Part shown: positions 48,333 through 61,100 of the stretch, piece by piece | How the letters are laid out: every line of letters starts with the position of its first letter | How positions within the stretch are numbered: position 1 is the stretch's first letter | From: Ricordea florida | Taxonomy: Eukaryota > Cnidaria > Anthozoa > Corallimorpharia > Ricordeidae | Reading direction: 5' to 3' | Assembly (NCBI GenBank): GCA_949710005.1 | Contig: OX453276.1 | Span: 5,914,877 to 5,978,876, forward strand | DNA length: 64,000 bases | Notes under the pieces: model-generated | Told to the model about the DNA's origin: nothing | Database searches by the model: none | What the model saw: the letters and a program-made list of their open reading frames with translations, nothing else | Made by a program: the position numbers and the translations under genes

Positions 48333-48623
48333 AAGTAATTCTCTGACGAAAACAACGGGCAATCCTGTTTTGACACGAGTACACTTTCCTCACTTTCACT
48401 GTATCATAAGAATTGAGCCGCTTAATTGCTTACGATAGCAGCAAATGGTTTTATGCCATGTCTTGAATTTAGAATTAAGATTAAGCCTGGAAGAGTTTGT
48501 TTTCATTGCACAAAACTTGCTACAAAACAGCAATGCTCGTTTTCCCGCGCTTTTTCACGTCTACGCGTCTCAGGCGAAACGCAAGGCCGCAGTGGAACAT
48601 GGGAGCTGATTTTGTTACTCAAC
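48333..48623. promoter_or_regulatory. Probable bidirectional promoter, CCDC73 and PSMF1
   Basis: The CCDC73 start (48332, minus) and the PSMF1 start (48624, plus) are 291 bp apart and divergent. The region is less AT-rich and holds CpG-containing GCGC and ACGCG stretches, as at metazoan housekeeping promoters. Both 5' UTRs must lie here. Confidence 0.55.
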
Positions 48624-49258
48624 ATGGCGGAAGTGAAGCTGAAAAATCTTCTTCGATTATACAGGCTCAGAGACAAGTTCGACGCTGTTATTTTGGCCGT
48701 TCATACTTGTCTAACGGAACGAGATTTCCGTTGCATAAATTGTGGAGAAGAGGTAAACAGCCGAGTTCATTTTCTGAGACAGGCTTTGGCAATAATGTTT
48801 TTGGTAACCGAGGCTCACAGTGTTCTTACAATTATCTTGTTTGCAGAAGGAGAGAAAAAGGGGGGTAGACTTGCCTATAACCCCTTGACTTATTATCCAT
48901 GCTGTGATTTACTGTCTAGGATAATGCACGTGGTAGCTTTTGGTTTTGTTTTCGAAAAAAACAGCTGTGCTTTAGCATACAATAATAAGTACTGTGCTAT
49001 GCGGACGTCTATAGCCAAAAGAGGTGGAAAACTAAGGGTGAATGCAATAGAAATTAGCTTTTGTCTTCTCACGGGAAGTAAAGTTGCCAATTTAAGGCAC
49101 TGTTGTATGGATTTGAAATTACACATGAACAGTACATTTACATACAGTGTAGTGAAGCATGCTCGTTCTTAATTATTATTTTTATGAGTTAGAGTGCTCA
49201 AAAAGTTCAAATAAAACAGATAATAATGATGATAACAATAATAATAATGATAAAAATG

Positions 49259-49303
<45 letters not shown>

Positions 49304-52300
49304 GTAATAAACATGCATATGCATTAATTTAAGTGCACCATGCAGGCAAAAGTCATGATTTTGTGCAATATGCCATTCCTAAAAGTGATTAAAATGCAAC
49401 AGGTCACCTTAACAAATAATAATTATGTATAACGATAATCATGATTGTTGAGCAAAAAGTCAGATCGTTTTCTTATTGTCTTCCCCCCACCAGCAGTTCC
49501 TCAAGGTTTAAAGGTTTTTCTCTCATCAATCTTGCTGCATTTTACTGTCCAGCACAGTCGATATTAGATCATCTTACAAGCGTTTATTCTTTTTTTCTAC
49601 AGAGAAATACGGAACAAGAATGTGACTTTGGAGAGACACTTCCACCAGGCTGGAATAGTTTGGATGATGTTTACGCTCTTCAGTACCGACGAGGCAACTT
49701 GAATTCTGTGTATATATTTAAGGCCTTGAAGTTGGGTGAAAAACTTGCTATTTATTTCATGGTAAGTACACTAGCTGGTTCAGGGTGTTCATTAGGCAGC
49801 ATAGACCAGAGAATTCTCCAGCTGCTACGAAGAATTCTCTGGTCAGATTAATAGATGGTCTGAAATAGTTTTAAATTCAGACATGGAGCGCTTTCTCCTG
49901 TTACTTTACACAATTCTCCTGCTGCCACAGTTCTTATTGAAAACCCTACTGGTTTTTAGGGTACAAAATGTTGCTGCAATGTTCTTTGGAGCAAATGTTT
50001 TCAGCAATCAACATCTTTGCGCTTAATATTTAAGGGGATTACATAGGAAACAGTAACAGTTTGAACATGTAGAATTTAATGCCACATGAAACAATGTGTG
50101 CATGTGTCCTACTGTATGTAATGCAACATACTGTGAAGCAGAACCATTTATTAGGAAAACTGTGTTATTTTTTAAGTTCTGGGAACACTGTTCTTGTGCT
50201 GTGTTGCAGGAAGAAGATGAGTCCAGAATGTATGATACCAATCTTGATGTTGATAACTACACTGTTCCTTCAGTTGATTATGCAAGAACACAGGATACAG
50301 TGAACAGGTAAGGTGATGGGAGCCTTAATAAGCGTTATTCCAAGAAGACCCTTGAACTTTTCGGGCCCCAAAACCTAATAATAAAATTAATTGTAAAAGC
50401 TTGAAGCAGAACTCCTGTATATTGAATAGATGATTGGTGTTGATCATTTAACTCAATTGCAAACCAAAACTGTGTATTGAAGCTGGAAAAAAACAGCTTT
50501 TTCCATTGAGGGGTAGTTCTCTGGAATAGTCCCTTTATACGTACATATTACCGGTAAGTCACTCTTGGGAGTGAAAGGGTTAAATGTCGGACAAGTTTAA
50601 ATCTTTCTTTTTCTTTAATTTGTAATATTAACCTCTGTTAAAGTATGACATATGAAATGTTAATTTTTTACACAGCTCTCTGTTGAAAAGCATTTTTATG
50701 AATAGAATTTATGTTGTATTCAATAAAGATGATGATGATGATGATCCTCCAGTAAGTCACCCAGCTTAACCGTAAATTGCAAATGGAATGCATGGCTTTT
50801 ACATTTGGATAATACAATAACGAGCCCTCCAAATCTGTTAAATAAGTTTGTTATTAATGGTTTATAGTTATTAAATTTTTGTCATTAATACATGTAGCAT
50901 GTTCAGACAACTGGATCATTTAAAGACAAAGTTCCTGAAAGATGTTGTTAATAAGTTTGACACCAATACAAGCACAGCAAGTCAACAAGAGGATAGGAGA
51001 GAAAACAGAACTAATTACCAAAGGTAAACTTATTTATGATAAATATTGACTGTTCTCTCACACATTGTGGAGTTTCTATGTTACTGAGTGGTAGGGAGGG
51101 GAGGGGGGGGGCAGTTGGGTGTGGGGTCAGGTAAAAACCTCGACTTGAATTAGCTGACCCCACAAATAAAGAAGCTAATTCCAAGTCTTAATTTGATATT
51201 AATTATAGAGGCAATCAAGAGAATTGGGAGATGTGCATAAATGTGGAAAACTTGTGAACATTGCGTGACATTGCGTGACATTGTAGGCACTTACACACTC
51301 GCTCCAGCGTTATGAGCTTGCGAGTTAATTCGTTTTCTTTTATTTTGATTGTACACTATTGATTCGAAGACTTATTGATTATTATGTGATTTATTAGGAC
51401 ATGTTTTGTGATTGAGGACAACGAGTGGTACATTTTACTTAGGTTATCAGATGTTTATTGTGTAGAACATTCGAGAACGTTCGAAAACGGGCTTAAAATA
51501 ACTTTGTGTCGGATTTCAGGTCATATGATCATCGCTTTCCGGTGTGTGTAATTCGATTGAATATCGAGCACGTAATCGGCTACAATCATAGCGAGAATAT
51601 ATTTGATTTAAAGGTGAAATATTTGTGAGCTCTTCAGTGTCTCAGGGAATTCTTGACAGGGCAACTTAGAAATTCTCCACATAAAATAACAGTAGCAGTA
51701 TTTCAGACAAGTCATGATCAGTCAGATAGTTTTATGGCTTGGTAGAACAACAATGAAACTGTCTCAGTCTATAATTATAATTAATTGTGGATCAAATATT
51801 GTAAGTATCTGGGCAACTGTGCACCTATCCCTCCCCTGTAAACCCAACACGTTATAATAAGTTAACAAGTTAAAATTAATGTTGGGGAAGAGGAAGGGTA
51901 GGTGCACAATTGGATGCCCAGATACTTACATTGATCCATAATTATTATGGCTCGGTAAGTACAATTGTTGCAGGTATGAGTAACTTGATTCTCAGGTTGA
52001 TTTTTCCAATCAGGGTTGTTTGGGTTTAAGCTCAAGTAGGTGAATATGTTTCAGCCTAGGTTAATGATCAGTGTATGTTTGTAGTAAAAATTGGATTGAA
52101 AACGGATTGACCAAAGGTGCAAAAGATTGACCATCTAGCGTGCAACAATGTTTTTCTAATAGTGCAGGCTTACAGTCAAAAGCCACTTACACTAGTCTTG
52201 TAACCATGACGACTATGAGGTCAATGTCTGTTCTGTCCTTTAAGGGAGGAACCAAGCCAGCTGATAGATGATGACCCACTTAGAATTCCTCCAAGAAGAC

Positions 52301-54166
52301 CACCAGACTTTCGTGGAGAATGGTAGGATGTAGTTTGACATGAGCATTAACCACACCAAACCACAAGTTTGATACAAGAAAAGCCTTCTGGAAAGCATGT
52401 AGTAAATGTTGTATATATGTTTTTTTCCGCAGGGCACCCCCATTGGGGCCATTTGGCTATGGCGATGGAGACAGGTTCCCTGGCCATCCTGGGTAAACTT
52501 TTAACTCTAACTCTTTTTATCCTTAATTTTTTTAAGCAAAGTTACTTCATGATATTTTTTTTGTGGAGTCTTAGACAACATAGTAACAAAGCTTTGCTTA
52601 TCCTATACACATATGTTGACTGTTTTTTATAGGACAGCTGGTGGAATGGTTCTTGACCCATTTCGCTCAGGTGGCATGGGGTCCATGGGAGGTGGGATGT
52701 ATGGTCCCCCGTCTCGTCCAGGACAGTTACCAAGGTAACCGGATTATATTGAAAGATACACTGTCGTAGCACTGGCTTTTTTCAGTCTGTTTTTGACAAC
52801 TGCCCTTTATCCTCTGTAGGACTGTTACCAGGCATGTTCTAAAACTGAACAAAGTGACCCATTTCTGCCGTTAATAAAAAAAACTAAACTTCTTCCAAGC
52901 TTATTTTTTGGTCTTTTTGTTGTTGTGGTCTTCTTGTAAAGACTAAATAGTGGATCACATTATTTTGGAATTACGGAAGTACAATTGCTCATTGTTCTAG
53001 AAGTCAGCTTTCGTTTAAAGAAATCACCGAGGTTGGCCACGGTATAATAATTATTGGTTTGCAATTTGTTGGATTTTTTAAGTGGTGCTGTATGCTACAC
53101 AATGTGCGACTTCAACCTCAGTGTTGTTCAATATTGACACCATTGTATAAGACCCACAATATTGAACTGTCCACCAATGATTTTTACCAGTGTGTTTGGG
53201 GCTATACACTCTCCAAGCTAACAATAATATTTTGATTAAGTGAATTTTTGAATATTTGGTAACCATAACCCATGATTTCAAGCGAAAGGAAGAAAATTAT
53301 AGATAGATGATGTGTTCAAGTGCATTATTTGGCTACCTTGATCATTGAGTAGTTATGCTTGTCTACTAATATACTAACTGTACACTGTTTTAGTGCATTA
53401 TTGTCCATGATTTGTTGGTTGTGTTTTTATATAGAGGAGCAGTACCTCCTGGAGCACGATTTGATCCCTTTGGACCAGTTCCTAGACCTGGGGGACCTAA
53501 TAACCCAGACTTCAGATCAGGCCATTTTGCCAGGTATGCCAACAAGTACTGTAGGACTTGAGGCGTTTCTGTTGGGGAATTCTTGGGTGGCTTTATTGCA
53601 AACCAAAACTATTAATTGATGACCATTTGAAATTTATAAAAAAGTAACATATATTTATAAGACTTCAACTGGGATGGTGGGAAAACAAATGGAGGAAAAA
53701 AAGCTTTCAAAGTGTCTGAGGCCCCTACAGTCATTTTTTATAATTAATTTAGACCTGACAAGAAAGTTGGTGTACCTCTTAATGCGGTCACTTTCCTCTC
53801 TCACCAACATGCATGTCCACTCCACTCCTCCCCCCCACCCCTAACCCTACAAAAAAAGTAAACAATGTCATTCTCAAGATTGTGACAGTTTAAGTCTTAA
53901 AACATTTTCAGTTCCAGAAGCAATTAATTTTTTCCTCAAAAGAGAAATGTGGCTAATACTGGGATTTGATTATTTTTTTAAACCCCTTATGCATGTATTA
54001 TATAATCATCTTTTTTTTTGTTTGTTTGTTTGTTTGTTTTTTTAGCTGCATTTTATTTAACTTTCTCTGTTTTGGACTAAACTTTATTATAATTATTCTC
54101 TCTCCTTATTATAGGCCAGACCCAGATCACTTGCCTCCTCCTGGATATGATGACATGTTTATGTAA
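48624..54166 (+). CDS. PSMF1: Proteasome inhibitor PI31 subunit, nine exons
   Basis: Exons: 48624-48752, 49603-49761, 50210-50307, 50907-51023, 52245-52322, 52433-52492, 52633-52734, 53435-53533, 54115-54166. All have GT/AG sites and consistent phases, giving 297 residues. The N-terminal FP domain (exons 1-3, with LPPGWNSLDDVYALQY) mediates dimerisation and F-box protein binding in the family. The Pro/Gly-rich C-terminal part holds DDPLRIPPRRPPDFRG, GAVPPGARFDPFGPVPRPG and the hallmark C-terminus PDHLPPPGYDDMFM, which in known PI31 contacts the 20S proteasome. Human PSMF1 has 271 residues. The start is the ATG in AACATGGCGG. It shares a divergent promoter with CCDC73. Confidence 0.95.
49248..49307. 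repeat. (AAT)n microsatellite
   Basis: An almost pure AAT tract lies in PSMF1 intron 1. Confidence 0.85.
51789..51937. mobile_element. MITE, GGATCAATGTCAGTATCTGG family, copy in PSMF1 intron 4
   Basis: The left arm GGATCAAATATTGTAAGTATCTGGGCAACTG is inverted at the right (GATGCCCAGATACTTACATTGATCC). The same family occurs at 59831-59973. Confidence 0.7.
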
Positions 54167-54616
54167 AGCATTTAGTGAGTGGATTACAATTTTGTTGACC
54201 TGTTGGAGAAGCAACAGCAGGAGTCGTGAAGTTTCATAGCATGGCTCCACTGTGCAGAACATTGAATCTGATCACTCCACAAATGCAGGCAATGATATAT
54301 TAAGACCATCACTGTCCAAATGAGAGCTGGCGACTTTACACGTCAATAGACTTTGGCATTGAATTTTGTCACAACACGTTAAATGAAGCCTTTTTCACCC
54401 TTGTTTGCCAGAAGTGAACTTTGGCTCATACTCTTTTTTCATGTAATGTTGCTTGTTGTTACTTTAACTGAGAGATACTGAAACGTGCTCCATGGAGATA
54501 TTATCTGTACTTACACTGAAAAAAAAAAGAAAAAAAAAAAACTGCAGGTTTTTACACCAAGGTAAACCCCAAAATTCTTGCTATGAATGTTTTTAGAAAC
54601 AGTCATTTTACCTCTG

Positions 54617-54622
54617 AATAAA
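54617..54622 (+). terminator. AATAAA polyadenylation signal of PSMF1
   Basis: AATAAA lies 450 bp after the PSMF1 stop codon and is the first canonical signal downstream. Confidence 0.55.
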
Positions 54623-54639
54623 TGCCATTAAAATAATGC

Positions 54640-57600
54640 ATTTGATGCTGAAAGCAACTAGACTGATTTGTTCATTGTTGGTATCCACAGTAACTGGTAT
54701 ATGATTTTATGGACATCACATGTAGATGTTATTAGAACATCTAATTTATTCCTCAGGGAGCCATTCCAAGAAGTGTATCAGTTTCATTTCCAAAATTAGG
54801 CATTGCACTCAATTCATTTACTTGTTATAAGGGTTAATTAAACTGGTTCCTAAACTGCTCTATTTTGTCAACTATTCTTACTATAACTGAGGATCTTGAG
54901 GCAAAATGCAAAAGGACTACAGAAAGCCAAGAAACTTTCAAGTTGTAGGCTTTAACAACTATTTTATTCACCAGTCTCAAGTGCTACAACTTAAATTTGT
55001 TTATAGAAAAATACCCAAATTACAAAGTAACTTATCTCTATTAAAGCAGACATTATTAATGTATTCATGTAGTCATTGCACTATATTCAAATAAAATAAA
55101 ATTCAGTGGAATAAAGCAGTCTTATTATCTGTCGCTATTTGGTCTCCAACATTCATATTTCCCAAAATATTACATTAAGTAGTTTGTCAAATGTTTTTAT
55201 TATGTGCTTTGGGAGTGAAAGGTTTGTGATCAGTCAAAACTGGATCCATGAATTCAAAACAGATTCAACACTTAATGGACACTTTCGATATTGTGCAAGC
55301 ACACTTGTTCAAAGCACTTTGCACATAACCATTTAATCTGCCTGTAAAACATATCCCTTCTTTTTTTATGCTGCAATCTCACAACAGTTACTGTAACTTG
55401 TATAGTTCATTACAGTTCATTTTCCTCAAATCTTCTCAAAAAAGCCTACAGAAATGAAAAAAACCATGAAGTGAGGCATATCTACAATCAATTTGGAGTA
55501 ATCTTTAATGATAAATTAACTTCAAAACTTTTTTTTTTCATTCCACATGTTAAATCTTTGATAAGAAGACAGCATTAGACTTGTTTGTATTGAAACCCAT
55601 CTATTGTTACCAAGGAAACAGTTTTCACTGACATGTGCACATGAATAATAAATTTTGATTTCTGCCACTACTTTGTTGGAATCAGGCCCATTTTTTTACC
55701 TACTTTTCACTGCACCAGGACAAGTAAAGTGGTAAAAAAAGTCGATACTGTACATCCCTGGTGCTTATCACTGTTGTCTTTCCTATTTACAGTAGAATGG
55801 ACATGTACAATGTACAGAAGAAACAACAAAATGTAGCAACATATCTTGGTTGTTGCTCCCTGTAAGGAATCTACCAAAAATAAGTACCAACAAAATGCAA
55901 AGAAGGAATAAAATGGGCCACTTCCAGGATGCTAATGCCGAAAAATTTAAAAGGGACCTCAACTTTGGAAGCCTTTCAAAGTAAAAACACTCATTGTAAA
56001 ATAAAATAGTTCAAGAAATACAAAATTAAATGCAAATAGGATAGTATTGTTTCAAATAACAGCAGTCTCTTGATTAACAGTTTTGCATAACTTTTTGTAC
56101 AGCGTGCAGACTCAATGGAATTACACAAGATGGGCTGTTTTGCAGCTTTGATTGCTTTAGCAGGAAAGCAAGCTTGCAAGCCCAATATGCGTGAACTGTA
56201 TGCCACCAATGTGGCAAGACTCTGTAGAGGGTTTCTGGCTGCATAGAAATATACCACATCAATCAAGTATCAATAATTTCTTCTCTGATGTAGGGTTGCA
56301 AGTCTGTTATACATTACAGTGCAGTACAGATTGTTGCATTCAGGTGCAGTGTACAAGCATTGCAAATTGGGCTGCACAGCTAGAATCTCAATTATCCAGA
56401 CTATAAGGACCTTGAGCAAAATGTATGGATAATCAAGAGTCCAGATTATCCAAAATAATTATGAATACTAATGAACAGAAATCTGAATAAAGGGGGTCAA
56501 GGAAATGGATTGTAGAAGTGAATAGATCATACTTGAATACAAAGGTGTGACGCTGTGGTGATTTTTAATGTTGTCTAAAAAAGTGGTTGATGCTTTAAAG
56601 CCTTTGCAATCATCCAACTGAACAGTGCCAAGATAGGTTTTGCTTTACCAATGTCACATCTTGTTAATGTTTGACAAAAATGGGACCAGAGAAACAAGTC
56701 TGGGTAATCAAAAAGTCCACATAAACAAGGTTCAGAAAATTGAGGTTTGACTGTTCAGTGAGAACTACTGTATAAAACGGCTATTCAATCTCTGATTTTA
56801 GCAACATGGAGCTTGTACATCAGGGACTATAAATGCCCTATTAATAAAATGTCCTTTATATTCAGGTTAGAAAGTACATCTGAGGATCTCCAATGACTTC
56901 CCATTATGGGAAAAAAAATGCAGTAACAGAAGCAGTTACAATCAACTTCACGTTGAAGCTGTTATTATTACAAAGTTATGGTCACATTCATTGTATTGTG
57001 TTTCCTAAAACGTTGATCAATTTTTGAAATGATCATTATTTTAATTCTATGACTACAGTGTTACATACAAAATGTTATAAAATAGCACCTTTTATTTGGT
57101 ACGGAACTAAATTGTTTTTTTTTTCCCAGAATAAACTATGCACGTACTGGCCCAAGCACCACTATTTCAAAGCAGTGTCTTGTCACACTTTTACATAGTG
57201 AAAAATCTTACAGCTTTTTGGATCTACTGTATGTTGATAAGAACATTCTCTTAAGCATGACATTCACTCCGAGGTTCCAGATGGATTTGAAGGTAAAAAT
57301 GTACATGTCCTGTTTTAAGCTGGCATTTCAGGCCAAGAGTTCTCGCGGTTTAGTGGACAATTATGCCTCATATGGGTCCAAGAAAAAGGCAACAAATGTC
57401 TCCATCAGTTCTACAATGTAATTTGAATCAATAAATAAAATACATGTATGGTATTCATGAGTACTATAATTACGAAAACAATTTTACACTCGACAAATAT
57501 CTACATGTAAAATATTTTTACTGATTGCCAAAGAGAAATAATTAATCTTTCCACTCATAAGGTTTGAGATATGATTTCTCCCTTGTAAACTGGAGAATTG

Positions 57601-58194
57601 GGCACTGGATTTACTAACCTTGATTGACTATATAATTTCCTACATTCTTCATGGTTGCTTACTTGATTGTGTAAAGATACTACAAGAAGTGAAAGGTCAG
57701 AAGCCCTTGTGAATATTATGATGATGTACCCATCTAAAGAAGATCACAATTACAAATTTTACTGGCAACTTAAACTTACTACTTTGGTCTATAAAGGTTT
57801 ATTCCATGGACTGCATACCACTGATAAGTACATGTTCATTCTGTACAGTTTCTCATAAGCAATGGCATAAAACTAAATTAATTTATTGATTATACAGTCA
57901 TAATTCTACGCTCCTTAAACAGAGCCACTTCTTCAAGCTCACCTGTTTCATTAAACCAGTATAATTATTTCATATGTGTAGAGAGTTTTCATCCACAGCT
58001 GTTTTATCTTGAAGATTACAGTCTAGCTAAAGCTTTTAGCAATTACAGATATAAACATCATGCCACAAATACTACACATGCTTTTGCCTGTGAAGAAAAA
58101 GGATGGTCGCATGCAAGCATGCATGTATTCTGGCACAAAAAATGTTCACTGCATCTTAATGTGTTGTCTTCATAGAGAGTCATGTATTCAGTTC
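54640..58194. other. Convergent intergenic region, no gene recognised
   Basis: This lies between the PSMF1 and PTP4A 3' ends. It is AT-rich, with no convincing coding frame. The long PTP4A 3' UTR probably occupies part of it. Confidence 0.5.
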
Positions 58195-61100
58195 TTACTG
58201 AATACAACAGGCTGTTCCTCCTCCTTTCTCCTTAAGCAGTTTTGATGGTTTGTAATGCTCAAGATATGTTAATTGCTTGGCATTTATAGCTCCTCTTCTT
58301 CGCCTAAGGACACAAACCATAATCAATAAAGATTAAGAATAACGTTTCTGACAAAAAAAGGGGGGCACTTTATGGTTTCATTCCAGGCCGAATAAGGATC
58401 AAGAATAGACCGTGTACAAAGCTGCAATTGCATAAGCACAGCTCTGTGCAATTTTTATCTTCCAGTCGCATTCCAATTTTTGGAATCACGTCTCATTAAA
58501 AACAAAAGATAATAACATCATTCATGCATAGCCATCCTAAAACCTGTCATGCGACAAGAAAAAACATGATAATTTCACTGGAGGCTGAGGAAAATTAAGA
58601 AAGGACAGTTATTTCAAGCCACAATTGCACCATTCTATAAAATTTACGTCTTGTACATGTACAGGTAATTCAATTTTTTTGGGAATCAATTTGCATTACT
58701 ATCACAATACAAAAAATTGCATATGCAGCCATTTGCAAATAGTAGTAGTAACTGTAAGTAATAAACTTAAGAAGAAATAGTAATGCAAAGCTACAAATTA
58801 TTGCATACTGCTGAGAATATAAATTTATGCCTTTATACACAATCATTTCAATTTCAGAAATCATGTTGCATTTCCAGGTCAAGGAAAAAAATTGTTTGTG
58901 GCTCTTCTTAAACTTGCAATACAACAAACAAAAATAAAAATAAAAAACACAGAATAACAATATTAATTATTGGTATATGACAACTTACCTCCTTATGTAT
59001 TCAACAGCATCTTCGTATTTCATTCCACTTTCAATAAGAGCAAGTGCAACAAGCACAGGTGCCCTATAAGTAAAAAATATCACACAGACCTTACTAGTGT
59101 ATCACAGGTTTAAACTCCAGAAACTCTGCAGTTCTAAGCGCATTGGAAGAATTGTAACTAAAACATCTAGTTGTGGCACTGCATTGAAAGCTTTGAATTG
59201 GTCAAGTCTTTGGTCCAGACACCATGAACACATCCCAAAACTTGTTAGGAAATGTATACATGGCCGGTGCCCTCAGTATTTTAAGAACTACTTTGTTTTT
59301 AACAAGGGCATTTGTGCTAGTTCAACCTGCCAGGGCAATCTCTTGCATCTGCATGCTATAAGAACAGAACTGGCCAAGAGATCCTTTTATTAGCATGGAC
59401 GTATGGTTTTCAGCCTTCAGGTGTAATAGCTCAGATAAGTAAGATGGAGCGCAGCCACGAAGAACTTTAAAAACCAACAGCACGATCTTGAATCTGATTC
59501 GGGAGACAACCGGAAGCCAATGAAGTTGAACCAACACAGGAGTGATGTGGGAGTATCGTGGAAAAAGGTACGTGACACGCGCTGCAGCGTTGAGCATATG
59601 TAATAATAATTATGTTCTTACAGTAGAGTACAAACCTTCCTAGACCTGCCACACAGTGCACAGCAATGCATGACCCTGGCTTCTCTTTAAACTTCTTCTT
59701 CAGGAGCTGTAGCCAGCCCTCAACTATCTCTTTAGGTGGAGCGGCACCATCATCAAATGCCCAGTCCTGTGGGTGACATGATAGTGATTTAACCCTACTA
59801 TTTCCAATGTGACAAAGGTTAAGATGCATTGGATCAATGTCAGTATCTGGGTAACTGTGCACTTAACCCCACCCTAACCCACCATTAAATAACCCTAAAT
59901 TTTTTACCTCATTATAACTAGTTGGGTTAAGGGAGGGGTAGATGCACACTTGCACAGATAATGACATTGATCTGATGCACTTGGGTCATGCAACCCAGGT
60001 AGCCAGAACTTGTCCCTGTTTCTGTAGCAAGTACCTGGGAGTATTGTTGGTAAGATTTCCACACAGGTCCCTACTTCATTATGCATTCTGTAACTATACT
60101 ATTTTGTTCTTCGAACACAAGAAATATTTGCACGTGCATTACACCAAACAAGACAGCTTCAGCATGCATAATGAAGTAGGGACCTGTGCGGAAATCATTC
60201 CGTATTGTTACTCACCAGTGGATGGAATGCTAGTTCATCCAAAGCTATCACTGCAGTAGCTGAAGCAGTTTGTACAATCTGAACTTTTTGAAAAACTCAC
60301 TTGTACAAATAAATCAAAAAATTAACCCAAAACCATACGATTACCATTGCAGATTTAGCAGCAAACATTTATGGAAACAGCTGAGCTAACTGCCATATAA
60401 AGTCCTGGCTCAGATGAATTCCAATCATATGAATTGAGTTCAGAGTTTGAAGGCATATCTGACCTTGCCCTCAGGACAACAAAATTGAGAATATATTGTT
60501 GATGGCAGAAGGCTGAACACTGCAATCAGTGTACATGTAAGAATTGAGAAATCAGCTATTGTGTAATGTATTGACATAGTTTGCTTGGAATGATTTCCGC
60601 ACAGGTCCCTACTTCATTATGCATGCTGTAGTTGAATTGTCTTGAGAAGTGCGCGTGCAAACATTTCTTGTACGGCTACAGCATGCATAATGAAGTAGGG
60701 ACCTGTGCGGAAATCATTCCATTTGCTTTACCAACAAGCAAGTGGTCCTTTGAGTAATGCTCACTATGTGTAATAAGCAATTCAAAAACATGTTGAAAAA
60801 CAAAAATGCCATTACAGCTTGCTGAAGGAATTTTAATTTAGCACCTTAAATAAGTTCCAAGTCATGCTATAAGGAAGTTCATACTGGAACACACACACAC
60901 ACACAAAAATGACAAAATATATGTTTTTACTACGCTAATTTTCACACGCCACAGAAATTATGATGCTGTTCTATTATGTTTTCCCTTGTACAATAAATTG
61001 AACTGAACTGAAATGAATTACATTATTTTGTTTGCGTATGCTCTAGCACCAATTTAAGAGAAATTCTATTGCCATTGGAGTAGCCGGAAGGAACTCGGTT

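Noticed and set aside
48426..49172. 248-residue plus-strand frame starting upstream of PSMF1
   Set aside because: It contains the PSMF1 first exon but reads on through its donor into the intron; the spliced model has the full PI31 pattern.
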